This document shows positions 29,105-37,015 of a stretch of DNA of 64,000 bases, in pieces. Position numbers and translations under genes: made by a program. Within the stretch, counting starts at the first letter, position 1; every line of letters starts with the position of its first letter. Below the pieces are notes generated by a model. That model made no database searches, had not been told where the DNA came from, and saw only the letters and a program-made list of their open reading frames with translations. Origin of the DNA: Flagellimonas sp. CMM7 (lineage in GTDB: Bacteria > Bacteroidota > Bacteroidia > Flavobacteriales > Flavobacteriaceae); contig NZ_CP090003.1 of NCBI RefSeq assembly GCF_021390195.1, forward strand, positions 3,989,501-4,053,500, given 5' to 3'.

Positions 29105-29187
29105 AAGAGGTTGGTAATAAGACCTTTAAGTACAAATCCTTCAAGGATTATATGAATGGGGTACACATTGTAAAATTTGAGAAATAA
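29068..29187 (+). CDS. Small phage protein, 39 aa
   Basis: Begins MYPPKLFGVAYIKEV, basic, ends VHIVKFEK, with its stop overlapping the next start (TAATG at 29185-29189). The coupling on the downstream side makes it more credible than the overlapping 27-aa ORF. Function unknown. Confidence 0.45.
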   Translation: MYPPKLFGVAYIKEVGNKTFKYKSFKDYMNGVHIVKFEK

Positions 29188-29357
29188 TGATGAATATTTT
29201 CGGTACAACTAGAAGGCGCTCTAATAAAATCAGATGGTGCGTTAAGAAAAAGGTAAAAGGCAGAGCTAGGATTATTAGCAAGCATGTTTACAAAAAGAAC
29301 GCAACTAAGAAGGCCAAAGGCATTAAAGGTGCTTATGTAGCCAAATTCAAGTCTTAA
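29187..29357 (+). CDS. Very basic 56-aa phage protein, possible DNA-condensing peptide
   Basis: Contains TTRRRSNKIRWCVKKKVKGR and further KK/RR clusters; I count more than 20 Lys/Arg among 56 residues and no acidic residue. This resembles the small basic DNA-binding peptides packaged with the genomes of icosahedral ssDNA phages (for example microvirus J). It closes the capsid gene block, just before a strong terminator. Function is inferred from composition and place. Confidence 0.6.
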   Translation: MMNIFGTTRRRSNKIRWCVKKKVKGRARIISKHVYKKNATKKAKGIKGAYVAKFKS

Positions 29358-29382
29358 TAAAATTATAGTTAGGTAGGTTCTG

Positions 29383-29418
29383 AAAGCCCTCATTTATTAG
29401 GAAGTGAGGGCTTTTTTT
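29383..29418 (+). terminator. Rho-independent terminator after capsid block
   Basis: AAAGCCCTCA and TGAGGGCTTT form a 10-bp stem with a 12-nt loop, followed by a T run. It separates the capsid block from the lysis/fibre block. Confidence 0.85.
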
Positions 29419-29430
29419 AAAAGTAATGTT

Positions 29431-29736
29431 ATGAATCAAAAATTAGGAAATCGTAAACAAAAAAAGACTGCTGCCATAGTCGCTATTGGTGTGGCTATAT
29501 GGTATTTCTTTTTTAATAAGAAGGATGATTTAAAGGCCACCGTTGAGGGTGGTGTAGGTGAATTTGGTTCACCGGGCACCAATGGCATTTTAGATGACCT
29601 TGTAAGTACCGATTTAAAGACACCTTCTTATGTTCCGTCAAAAGTTAGGTTTGGAACGGTAAAGACGCCGTCTTTTAAAGCAAGTGTTAAACCAGAAACT
29701 TTTAGTTATGAAAAAACTTGCTGTAATCATCTTTAG
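29431..29736 (+). CDS. Phage single-pass membrane protein
   Basis: 101 aa from the ATG at 29431 (a GTG at 29404 lies inside the terminator). Basic N-terminus, one membrane helix (AAIVAIGVAIWYFFF), then a hydrophilic Gly/Thr/Val-rich tail with GGVGEFGSPGTNG. Overlaps the next gene by 29 bp. Unknown; possibly virion membrane protein. Confidence 0.6.
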   Translation: MNQKLGNRKQKKTAAIVAIGVAIWYFFFNKKDDLKATVEGGVGEFGSPGTNGILDDLVSTDLKTPSYVPSKVRFGTVKTPSFKASVKPETFSYEKTCCNHL

Positions 29737-30139
29737 CAATCCTATTTTCTTTGGAGTTGGATTTGTCCTACTCTTTCTTAGGTTTTCTAATTTATTTTCT
29801 TCCGATGATGAGGGAAGTAGAATTCCTTTTAACGAAAAAGGTTCTACGTTAACTGAAGCTCAGGCTCTTTCTAGAGCTGATGTTTTGCATCAAGCAATGA
29901 AGAATCCCGGTACTAAGGAAAATGAAATTTACGAAACATTAAGAGTGTTGTCTAAGCCTGACTTTGCTAAAGTTTATAGATTATTTGGCGCAAGAATATA
30001 TAACACTTGGCTAGGTGTTACGGGTGGTGTAGCTGCTGGTGATGCTAATAGGGATTTAATTTATTGGCTGAATAATGAATTGAATGCAGAGGAGAAAAGA
30101 GAGTTAAGTAGGCTTAACCCCGAATTAGAATTGTTTTAA
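29708..30139 (+). CDS. Phage membrane-anchored protein with annexin-repeat-like segment
   Basis: 143 aa from the ATG at 29708. An N-terminal membrane helix (FFGVGFVLLFLRF) is followed by a soluble helical domain. The stretch RADVLHQAMKNPGTKENEIY followed by ETL resembles one annexin repeat (A-x-x-L-x-x-A-M-x-x-x-GT-x-E-x-x-I), which is a weak likeness noted by eye. Position suggests a virion or lysis-related protein. Confidence 0.5.
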   Translation: MKKLAVIIFSNPIFFGVGFVLLFLRFSNLFSSDDEGSRIPFNEKGSTLTEAQALSRADVLHQAMKNPGTKENEIYETLRVLSKPDFAKVYRLFGARIYNTWLGVTGGVAAGDANRDLIYWLNNELNAEEKRELSRLNPELELF

Positions 30140-30247
30140 TTTTTTTCTTTTTGTAGCTCTTCCATGCAAAAATCCTATTAAATAAATGACAGCTAAAAAA
30201 ACTAATAAAATAACTATTTGCCACGGGCCTAAGAATGCTAAAAACAT
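30125..30247 (-). CDS. Possible 40-aa membrane peptide on the opposite strand
   Basis: Minus-strand ORF MFLAFLGPWQIVILLVFLAV continuing with a basic tail (HGRATKRKKLKQF). It is a plausible single-pass peptide with FLGPWQIV, a start reminiscent of short TatA-like or holin-like proteins. It would be the only minus-strand gene of the phage and its 3' end overlaps the plus-strand gene by 15 bp. Confidence 0.3.
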   Translation of the reverse strand: MFLAFLGPWQIVILLVFLAVIYLIGFLHGRATKRKKLKQF

Positions 30248-30276
30248 AACTATATAATTAAAAACTTACCTAAAAT

Positions 30277-30483
30277 ATGAAAAATTTGAACACCAAGACA
30301 TTTATACTCGGTGTATTGGCTATTACAATCGCTGTGCCACTCTTGTTGGTCGCTGCTGTTGTTTGCTCCCCGTTCCTTTTGATAGGCTATGCATATGTGG
30401 AATGGTTCCAATACAAGGATGGTCTTAACAAGCGAAAACTGAATTACGAATTAACGTGCAAACGTGAAAGATTGAAGTTATGA
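30277..30483 (+). CDS. Small membrane protein upstream of endolysin
   Basis: 68 aa with two adjacent hydrophobic stretches (FILGVLAITIAVPLLLVAAV and SPFLLIGYAYVEWF) and a basic tail. Its stop overlaps the endolysin start (ATGA). Possible holin partner or lysis regulator; no family recognised. Confidence 0.55.
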   Translation: MKNLNTKTFILGVLAITIAVPLLLVAAVVCSPFLLIGYAYVEWFQYKDGLNKRKLNYELTCKRERLKL

Positions 30484-30884
30484 ATTTGAGTACAAATTTT
30501 GTTTTAAATGAGTTCCTTTTGAATTACGAGGGAAAACCAAGCTCGGTGCAAATGAGGAATTTGGAACTGCTTGCAGACGAATTGCAGACCCTTCGTAATT
30601 ATGTCGGTAAACCGATAATAATAAGTTCTGGGCTTAGAAGTTTCCAGCACAATTTAGAAGTTGGTGGCGCAACGCATAGCCAGCATTTATACGGTACTGC
30701 TGCTGATTTTAAAGCCGTTGGAATGACAACTTTGGAACTGGCAAATGCAATTGAGCATTTAATAGGTATTGGTCAAATGAAACAAGGTGGACTGGGTATT
30801 TATGATACATGGATTCATTACGATATAAGGGGTGAAAAAGCCCGTTGGGACAATCGAAAAAAAAAAGCATGGACAGCTTCGTAG
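30480..30884 (+). CDS. Peptidase M15 endolysin (D-Ala-D-Ala / L-Ala-D-Glu peptidase type)
   Basis: 134 aa, matching the M15_3 subfamily in length. Zinc site: SQHLYGTAADF (HxxxxxxD pattern near 66-76) and WIHYDIR near 117, with the upstream SSGLRS loop. It would cleave peptidoglycan peptides at lysis. It has no signal peptide, so export should depend on a holin such as the 3-TM protein at 31152. Starts by 4-bp overlap with the membrane-protein gene before it. Confidence 0.85.
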   Translation: MNLSTNFVLNEFLLNYEGKPSSVQMRNLELLADELQTLRNYVGKPIIISSGLRSFQHNLEVGGATHSQHLYGTAADFKAVGMTTLELANAIEHLIGIGQMKQGGLGIYDTWIHYDIRGEKARWDNRKKKAWTAS

Positions 30885-30973
30885 AGGTTTTCCTCGCTTC
30901 AATAATATCAACTTTTTTTATATGGTTGGTTGTCCAACCAATATGGAAACAGAATTTTAAAAAACAGCGTTAA
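30869..30973 (+). CDS. 34-aa membrane peptide
   Basis: MDSFVEVFLASIISTFFIWL is followed by a short basic end; it starts inside the 3' end of the endolysin gene and its stop overlaps the next start (TAATG). One membrane helix. A lysis-accessory or spanin-like peptide by position. Confidence 0.45.
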   Translation: MDSFVEVFLASIISTFFIWLVVQPIWKQNFKKQR

Positions 30974-31155
30974 TGTTTAGAAAGGTTTGGTTTTGTTGGA
31001 TTATGTGCCATAAGGAACAATTAAAAATATATGGAGGTACGTCTTTGGCTACCTTTTTCAATGTTGGTTTTATGAGTGAAGTTGCAGTTTTCCTTCAAAT
31101 TATTTTAACAGCTGTAACCATTTGGTACACAATAAGAAAAGGAAGAAAAAAATGA
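30973..31155 (+). CDS. 60-aa membrane protein between endolysin and holin
   Basis: Coupled on both sides (TAATG upstream; ATGA overlap downstream). One C-terminal membrane helix (EVAVFLQIILTAVTIWYTI) and a basic end RKGRKK. Unknown lysis-module component. Confidence 0.5.
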   Translation: MFRKVWFCWIMCHKEQLKIYGGTSLATFFNVGFMSEVAVFLQIILTAVTIWYTIRKGRKK

Positions 31156-31571
31156 AAAAAATTTTAGAATGGCTTAGCGGGGGTATCATCAAGGATTTGG
31201 GCAATATCGTTGATGACCTTACTACCACCAAAGAAGAAAAGGAAATTCTTAAAAATCGTCTTGTAAATATGATTTTACAACATGCTTTAGAGTCTAACAA
31301 ACTAAAGGCTGCAATAATAGGCGAAGAAGCTAGGGGCAATTTTTTGCAAAGGTCATGGAGACCTATTGTAATGCTTGCTTTCGCTGCTGTCGTTGTCTTT
31401 CAGTTTTTTCTATATCCCGTTATAAAGTCTTTTAAACCTGAACTTCCAGAACTTCCAGTTTTGGAACGTCCTTTTTGGGATTTACTTATGATAGGTATAG
31501 GCGGCTATGTTGTTGGTCGTTCCGCTGAAAAAATAGTTCCTCAATTGTCATTTAATAAAAGCGAAAAATAA
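31152..31571 (+). CDS. 3-TM holin (GTA_holin_3TM family)
   Basis: 139 aa from the ATG at 31152. An amphipathic charged N-terminal half is followed by the family signature NFLQRSWRPIVMLAFAAVVV, a second segment ERPFWDLLMIGIGGYVVGRS, and a basic C-terminus. It would permeabilise the inner membrane so the M15 endolysin can reach the wall. Overlaps the next gene by 1 bp. Confidence 0.8.
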   Translation: MKKILEWLSGGIIKDLGNIVDDLTTTKEEKEILKNRLVNMILQHALESNKLKAAIIGEEARGNFLQRSWRPIVMLAFAAVVVFQFFLYPVIKSFKPELPELPVLERPFWDLLMIGIGGYVVGRSAEKIVPQLSFNKSEK

Positions 31572-32284
31572 TGCAAGTACACAAGACTTTTATCGGTGGA
31601 GGAGGAGGGAACTTTGTTCCCATTGCTGCGGGTTCTCCTGATGTGCCTGAGGTTTGGTTAGGAAACGAGGTTCAAAAAGCGTTGGTTAATCCAAAGGATG
31701 CTAATACTATTTACATTACAAAAGACGGTGGTGTAGCGGGTGTTGTCAATATGTGGCGTACTGGCGCTGGTGTTCCTAACAACACTGTTGGTTCTGATGG
31801 TGATTTGTATTTAAACACTATCACTGATGAATATTACCAAAGGGAAAATGGTATTTATGTTTTAAAAGGTGATTTAACAGGGGCTGACGGCGCTGATGGC
31901 GCTGATGGTTCTGGTGGTTTTATTGCTAATGCATGGCTACCAGTTTGGAAGGTCAACGGTTTAACAATGTCTGGCGGTTCTGGTTCTACTGGTTGGCTCG
32001 CTGGTAACATTTTTAATTTTACAGCCTATAAGGTCTTAAACGATGTCGCTAACGGTCTTGTAACGGTTGAAGGGCTTCCCTTTCCTTCTTTGATGCGTTC
32101 TATTGTACATACCGAGGTTGACGGATTTAGTCAAGCTGTTGATAGTTTCCACGGTCTCGTAAATGATGCTGAAAGCATTATCAATCTTAGAACGTCTATA
32201 GGTGGACAATCGGCTAACGCTTCTGGAAGCTTTACAAATGGAATATTAATTGTTACGGGTTCAATCCCTTTAAATATAGCTTAA
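31571..32284 (+). CDS. Phage fibre-like protein with collagen-like repeat
   Basis: 237 aa, no signal peptide. Begins with a Gly-rich loop (FIGGGGGNF), then GSDGDLYLNTITDEYYQREN, a motif common in phage tail-fibre and collagen-like proteins, and a short collagen-like run GADGADGADG before a beta-rich C-terminal domain. A trimeric receptor-binding fibre or spike is likely; which receptor is unknown. Confidence 0.6.
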   Translation: MQVHKTFIGGGGGNFVPIAAGSPDVPEVWLGNEVQKALVNPKDANTIYITKDGGVAGVVNMWRTGAGVPNNTVGSDGDLYLNTITDEYYQRENGIYVLKGDLTGADGADGADGSGGFIANAWLPVWKVNGLTMSGGSGSTGWLAGNIFNFTAYKVLNDVANGLVTVEGLPFPSLMRSIVHTEVDGFSQAVDSFHGLVNDAESIINLRTSIGGQSANASGSFTNGILIVTGSIPLNIA

Positions 32285-32285
32285 T

Positions 32286-33383
32286 ATGAAAAAGCGCTTT
32301 ATAACATTTTCATCTTTAATCCTTGTTTGTGCTCTTTCTGCTCAAACAATAGCTGTTGGTGACAATCCAGTTAATGGAACTGTCGGCGGTTCTTTAGCTC
32401 CTGCCGACCAAGCGAAATTGGACAATTTGACCGTTACGAGTCCCATTGATTTGGATGCCCTTGTAACGGATTTTGTCCAGAATGGCACAAATGGAACCAC
32501 CTTTTTTGAAATAGGGACACATGCTACCAATAATATAGAGATTGGCGCCAGTGGTTCACTTGGCGGTACTCCTTATGTTAGAATACAAGGTGGCGGAACA
32601 GCCACTCAAAACCCTTTGTTATATTTCACTGATAATCATGCTTCCTTGACCAATTATACGGCTGCTGACGCTTTAGCAGTTGGTGCCACCTCCTTGATTA
32701 CAAGGGGCATCATGACCGATTATGTAGACGGCGCTGTAGGCGGTGGCGGTGGTATAACTTGGGCTACCCCTGTAAATAATAATATTGTTGCTTCTATTGG
32801 TACTGGTTCTTCTTACCAGATAGGTATAGTTCAGGAGCCTTTTTGGATGGGTCATTTTAAATATGTAATCGCACAAGGTGAGGGTCAGGGCGGTAATTTT
32901 CAGGTTTTCGACGCTCTTTCCGATAAAAGTTGGCAGTTCGGAAATACCCAGAATTTATTTAATGCGGGTGTTGCTACGAATCCCCTTGACTTTAAATTTG
33001 TTTTTGAAAACAATCAAGTTGATGCTTCCCAGTACACTTTAAACCATACTGGTAGTGCCGTAAATCCAAATGATTTGGTTCCGCTAAAGGATTTTGATTT
33101 AAATGCACCTCCTGTTGATGAATACGTTTCGGTCACTAATATTCCCTTGGAATGGCATTCTTTTGGGGATTTGGCGAATCCTTCATCTGCTACAGTATTC
33201 ACTACGGACACTTCAAAACGCCTTAGGGGTGGTAGTGCTAAATATTTGATAAACACAGCGAGTAAACCAACCGTTGATGGCAGCAACGTTAACGATAATG
33301 GCGCTTCATGGGAGGCCAATACCGATAAATATTTGGTAATATGGTTTGATGGCGTCAATGTTCACCATTTTTATTTGGATTGA
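32286..33383 (+). CDS. Phage secreted fibre/adhesin-like protein
   Basis: 365 aa. It has a signal peptide (MKKRFITFSSLILVCALSAQ), unusual for a virion protein. The body is Gly/Asn/Thr-rich and beta-type (SLGGTPYVRIQGGGTATQ; GAVGGGGGITWATPVNNN). The N-terminal NGTVGGSLAPADQAKLDNL resembles linker regions of phage fibre proteins. Not recognised beyond that. First of three consecutive signal-peptide genes joined by TGATG overlaps. Confidence 0.6.
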   Translation: MKKRFITFSSLILVCALSAQTIAVGDNPVNGTVGGSLAPADQAKLDNLTVTSPIDLDALVTDFVQNGTNGTTFFEIGTHATNNIEIGASGSLGGTPYVRIQGGGTATQNPLLYFTDNHASLTNYTAADALAVGATSLITRGIMTDYVDGAVGGGGGITWATPVNNNIVASIGTGSSYQIGIVQEPFWMGHFKYVIAQGEGQGGNFQVFDALSDKSWQFGNTQNLFNAGVATNPLDFKFVFENNQVDASQYTLNHTGSAVNPNDLVPLKDFDLNAPPVDEYVSVTNIPLEWHSFGDLANPSSATVFTTDTSKRLRGGSAKYLINTASKPTVDGSNVNDNGASWEANTDKYLVIWFDGVNVHHFYLD

Positions 33384-33946
33384 TGAGACTTTATATTTTG
33401 TTCTTTTTTTTGCTTTCGTTCATTGGTCTGAGTTCCCAGACACTTGACGATATGCTTTTATTGGCTCAACATCAATCAGGTCTTTCAGTTCCTGCCAGCA
33501 ACTTATATCCTTATAATGATGCTGCCGACCCTAATAATGAAACAAATGCTGTTAATCCAGCTTGGGGCAATGTTTTTAGCAATGCAACGACTTTGACGTA
33601 CACTTCTGTTTCTGATGGTTTTGGCGGTTTCGCGATAAGGGGCGAAATAGATGGAAGTGACGCTGCAAGGGCAAAAGTCGATTTAGGCTCAATACCAGCG
33701 GGAACATATACCCTCACAACCGAAATGAGGGGACAGGGAACAAACGCTCGTATGAGGCTTATTAATCCGACTAATGCAACAATCAGTAGTCAACCTTTGA
33801 CCACGACAAATTTAGATTGGACGCCCATGAGCGTTACCATGACCGTTTCCTCTACTGCAAATATTACCCTAAACATAGATTTCTTTTCATCCACTGAAGC
33901 TTCTGGGCAGGCGGTTGAAATTAAATTTATTTCAATAACACTTTGA
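33383..33946 (+). CDS. Phage secreted protein, carbohydrate-binding-like
   Basis: 187 aa from the ATG at 33383 overlapping the upstream stop. Signal peptide (FFFLLSFIGLSSQ), then a beta-sandwich-like sequence (GIPAGTYTLTTEMRG-type strand at SIPAGTYTLTTEMRGQG; ANITLNIDFFSS) of the kind seen in carbohydrate-binding modules. Function inferred weakly. Stop overlaps the next start (TGATG). Confidence 0.55.
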   Translation: MRLYILFFFLLSFIGLSSQTLDDMLLLAQHQSGLSVPASNLYPYNDAADPNNETNAVNPAWGNVFSNATTLTYTSVSDGFGGFAIRGEIDGSDAARAKVDLGSIPAGTYTLTTEMRGQGTNARMRLINPTNATISSQPLTTTNLDWTPMSVTMTVSSTANITLNIDFFSSTEASGQAVEIKFISITL

Positions 33947-35463
33947 TGAAAAACCTCTTTATTTTATTTGTACTTATGTTTCCTCTGTTTGTTCTTTCTC
34001 AGACACATTTGGATGAAATACAAAATCTTGATGAAACCGGAATAGATTGTGGTGGTTCAAGTGGAAACCCATGTGTAAACGGCAAGGCTATAAAAGCCTA
34101 TCCCTCTGCTGAGGGAGCGGGTAAATATGCTACAGGAGGTAGGGCGGGCGTTGTTTATAAGGTTACAAATTGCAACAATAGTGGATTGGGTTCTTTGAAC
34201 TATGGAATGACCCAGATTTCAGGCGCAAGAATCATTGTTTTTCAAGTAGGTTGCTTAATAGACAAACTTGAGCAGGAAACGGTAATAACGGACAATAACA
34301 TATCCTTATATGCCCAAACTGCCCCATCTGATTCTGGGGGAGTAACCTTAGCAAACGGAAATTATTATTGGAGGGGTGACAATTACATATGCACCAATAT
34401 GCGTTTTGCCTCTGGTGATTTTGGATACAAGGACGCACAGGGCAATATCGTTGATTCTAGCGCTTCCCTTCAGGGCACGGCCGACGCCGTTGGCCTAAGG
34501 GATGTGAATAGGGCAATTTTTTCGTTCAACTCCGTTAGGTACGGTGTTGACGAAAACATGAGCGCTTCCCATAGTAACTATATTACCTTTTCACATAATA
34601 TCATAGCCCTTGCATTGGCTTATGCGAATCATGGTGATGGTAATGGATTGCATTCAATGGCTGGAATCATAGATAAATCGAATTCCCCGGGTTATGTATC
34701 ACACCTAAAAAACTATGCTCCTCATAATGATAGTAGAAATTTAAGAAGTTCCCAATCCGTTTACGAAATGATAAACGATGTATTTTACGGCTTTAGAGGC
34801 CAAAATACATTTGGTTCTGGACAGACTTTTAGTGCCATGTACAACCATTGGCAAAAAAGAACAGGTCAAGATGTTTACAATGGGCAGACTTTTGCCCAAC
34901 AAAATGACGCTACTTGGGGTTTTGGTGGTGCTGTTTATTTTGAGGGCAATACCAGAAACCATTCGGTAAATGTAATGTTTGATGCCGATTATGATACTGA
35001 GGTTGTTGCCTCCCGTGAGCTTGCTTTTAGTAGCGGTCCGATGGTAATTTGGAACTCCACACAAGTTGTTGATTCCGTACTTGCCTATGCTGGCGCCCTT
35101 CCAAGGGATGCTATAGATTTAGAGGTAATTGCCGATTATTCTAATGATACTGGACATTTTATAAATTCCCAATCAGAAAAGGGAGGTTTTCATCCCGTTG
35201 CACAGGGCACTCCGTGGCCTGATGTGGATAATGACGGAATAGATGATAATTGGGAATCCCTTAATGGTCTCAATGTGGGTCTTGATGATGCTATGGACTA
35301 TACATTGAGTAATGAATATCCAAACGTCGAATTATGGGTACATGATTTAGACCCTAGATTAAAGGGTACTGTTTCACAACCGCCTGTGGTTGCTTCTTCA
35401 AGTCTAATTAAGGCTAACAGGTCAATAATTAATGGTAAAAGGTTAAAGCTTAATAATTATTAA
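33946..35463 (+). CDS. Pectate-lyase-like secreted protein carried by the phage
   Basis: 505 aa. Signal peptide (FILFVLMFPLFVLSQ). Strong pectate lyase family start: AYPSAEGAGKYATGGRAGVVY followed by KVTNCNNSGLGSL; a right-handed beta-helix follows (DNNISLYAQTAPSDSGGVTL; FSFNSVRYGVDENMSASHSN). Near 425-450 lies a calcium-type DVDNDGIDDNWE motif. Four Cys sit in the N-terminal third. It could act as an exported depolymerase or virion spike degrading host polysaccharide. The closest pectate lyases are bacterial exoenzymes, so a captured host gene is likely. Confidence 0.8.
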   Translation: MKNLFILFVLMFPLFVLSQTHLDEIQNLDETGIDCGGSSGNPCVNGKAIKAYPSAEGAGKYATGGRAGVVYKVTNCNNSGLGSLNYGMTQISGARIIVFQVGCLIDKLEQETVITDNNISLYAQTAPSDSGGVTLANGNYYWRGDNYICTNMRFASGDFGYKDAQGNIVDSSASLQGTADAVGLRDVNRAIFSFNSVRYGVDENMSASHSNYITFSHNIIALALAYANHGDGNGLHSMAGIIDKSNSPGYVSHLKNYAPHNDSRNLRSSQSVYEMINDVFYGFRGQNTFGSGQTFSAMYNHWQKRTGQDVYNGQTFAQQNDATWGFGGAVYFEGNTRNHSVNVMFDADYDTEVVASRELAFSSGPMVIWNSTQVVDSVLAYAGALPRDAIDLEVIADYSNDTGHFINSQSEKGGFHPVAQGTPWPDVDNDGIDDNWESLNGLNVGLDDAMDYTLSNEYPNVELWVHDLDPRLKGTVSQPPVVASSSLIKANRSIINGKRLKLNNY

Positions 35464-35476
35464 AAAAAAATAAGAT

Positions 35477-35803
35477 ATGTGCTGTCAAGAAACAATAGAA
35501 GACTTTAAAAAAGTCGAGTGTGTTTTAAAATCTAAATTAAAATCCACTAAAGGAAAGCCTAATAGGGTTCTTTTTTCCGATGCTGAAATAAAATCAAAGA
35601 TTGTAAATAAACCTTTGGATGACAAGACCTTTTATTATGGTATTTTAAGTGTAGGCAATGGTGGTACTGCTACTTTAGTTCTATATGGTGGTGCCGAATA
35701 TAATATTGTTGCCAACAATCAAATTATTGAATTGTTCCAACACATAAAAGATGTAACTGGTAGCAACCTCCATTTTAGGGGTTGGTCGTTAACTCTTGAA
35801 TAA
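35477..35803 (+). CDS. Phage hypothetical protein
   Basis: 108 aa. Starts MCCQETIEDFKKVECVL, then alternates short strands (TFYYGILSVGNGGTATLVLYG). No signal peptide, no known family. Last gene of the fibre block, followed by a terminator. Confidence 0.55.
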   Translation: MCCQETIEDFKKVECVLKSKLKSTKGKPNRVLFSDAEIKSKIVNKPLDDKTFYYGILSVGNGGTATLVLYGGAEYNIVANNQIIELFQHIKDVTGSNLHFRGWSLTLE

Positions 35804-35831
35804 ATTTTTTTGTGGTCATCGTTACTTTTAG

Positions 35832-35859
35832 GGCGTGGTTTTAATACTGCGCCTTTTTT
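35832..35859 (+). terminator. Terminator after fibre block
   Basis: GGCGTGGT pairs with ACTGCGCC (8 bp including two wobble pairs, 6-nt loop) and is followed by six T. It would end the late transcript. Confidence 0.65.
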
Positions 35860-36017
35860 GGCCTTTTACTTCAGAAGGATTACGTTAAATAACTTCTTTT
35901 TTTTTGGCCATTTTAGTAATTCCCGTTAATTCTCAAAACATATGGGGCTGACCTGGTTAATTAATAACGTTAAAATTAGTGCAGCTCAATTAAGACCGGT
36001 TAGAAAAACAACGTGAA

Positions 36018-36311
36018 ATGAATATTGATATCAGAAATTTAGAAGAAAAATCTACGGTAATTATTTCTAGAATTAAAGAGGACTATAGGTATATAAACAC
36101 AAATATTGATGCTGCTAAACTTTGTATCAGAAATTTTCCTTCTTTAAAAAAAGAGGTTGAAACATTAAAGGAGGACAATTATTTATTGGATTACAAACTA
36201 AAAACTCTTGTTGATGCACTCAAAACTTTAAATATAAATCCAGATTTTGACCAGATGGAAAAAAATTATGCAGAAGCGAAGCGGAGGCATAATAAACACT
36301 TTTCCCATTGA
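36018..36311 (+). CDS. Phage helical/coiled-coil protein
   Basis: 97 aa, highly charged, with long helices and a coiled-coil segment (LKKEVETLKEDNYLLDYKLK). No family recognised. It stands alone between the fibre-block terminator and the large intergenic region, so it may act on replication or regulation. Confidence 0.55.
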   Translation: MNIDIRNLEEKSTVIISRIKEDYRYINTNIDAAKLCIRNFPSLKKEVETLKEDNYLLDYKLKTLVDALKTLNINPDFDQMEKNYAEAKRRHNKHFSH

Positions 36312-36349
36312 TTTGCTTGCAAATCACCCAAATCTTACCAGCAGACTTT

Positions 36350-36420
36350 AATCGACTTTACTGGAGTGATTTTTCCGGGGTCATAATGATCCTGGTAATA
36401 AAAATCACGATAGGTCGATT
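36350..36420 (+). other. 71-nt interrupted stem-loop, candidate replication origin or packaging signal
   Basis: Paired blocks in order: AATCGAC (36350-36356) with GTCGATT (36414-36420); GTGATTTTT (36366-36374) with AAAAATCAC (36400-36408); GGTCAT (36379-36384) with ATGATCC (36386-36392, one bulge). Rolling-circle initiators nick at such structured sites; no nick motif can be assigned by eye. Confidence 0.5.
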
Positions 36421-36469
36421 ACCTACTTTTTATGCCGATTTATCGGCTAAACTTTGTTCCAAAATAAAG

Positions 36470-36490
36470 CGCTCTAAGAGCCTTTTTTTT
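36470..36490 (+). terminator. Terminator in phage control region
   Basis: GCTC-TAA-GAGC stem with flanking pairs, followed by a run of T. Confidence 0.55.
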
Positions 36491-36642
36491 GTTCCTTGTT
36501 GTCCAGTAACAAGTTTTCAAGTGATGCGCTCAGCGTTGTGAAAAACCACCAAATTTTGGATTTCAATCTTTGGTTTTGAATCCATGACCTTGAAATTTTG
36601 GAACGGTATAACCCCCTCTTAAGTTTTTTTTCTTGAAAACGT

Positions 36643-36670
36643 GTAGCACGCCACAAGTAACACGTGCTAC
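36643..36670. other. 8-bp hairpin GTAGCACG/CGTGCTAC
   Basis: Perfect 8-bp stem with a 12-nt loop in the phage control region; possible protein-binding site or second-strand origin. Confidence 0.4.
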
Positions 36671-36920
36671 CGTATACCATATTTTACATGTTTTTCGCTT
36701 TATATTACTAATTACCAAGCATTTACAAAAAAACGAATTTTTTCAATTCGGAAAATCAAATGGTAACCTCTAATCACTTGATAATTAAATGTTTAAACCT
36801 TAAAATTGGCTAACTAGCGATAAATCAATTAGTTATTCATAACATATTAATAATCAGGTAATTATAATTATCATCTTAATACTCTGGTAATCAATTACTT
36901 ACAATTTTTATTTTTACTCA

Positions 36921-36953
36921 TTGAAAATCGTAAACATTTTCTTATTAGTTTTG
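36921..36953 (+). promoter_or_regulatory. Candidate promoter of the phage early operon
   Basis: TTG at 36921-36923 and TAGTTTTG (exact TAnnTTTG) at 36946-36953 with 22 bp between them, matching the Bacteroidota promoter layout, 64 bp upstream of the first small gene. Confidence 0.55.
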
Positions 36954-36991
36954 GAGAAATAAACGTTCTCTGAAATACTGAATTTTGCCTA

Positions 36992-37015
36992 TTTGAATGT
37001 ACTAAAACATTCAAA
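36992..37015. promoter_or_regulatory. Operator-like perfect inverted repeat before the early operon
   Basis: TTTGAATGT (36992-37000), 6-bp spacer, ACATTCAAA (37007-37015): perfect 9-bp arms ending one base before the ATG at 37017. It could be a repressor operator or an RNA hairpin blocking translation. Confidence 0.55.

Noticed and set aside
36308..36541. 77-aa ORF in the phage control region
   Set aside because: TTG start, and it translates straight through the 71-nt stem-loop and the terminator.
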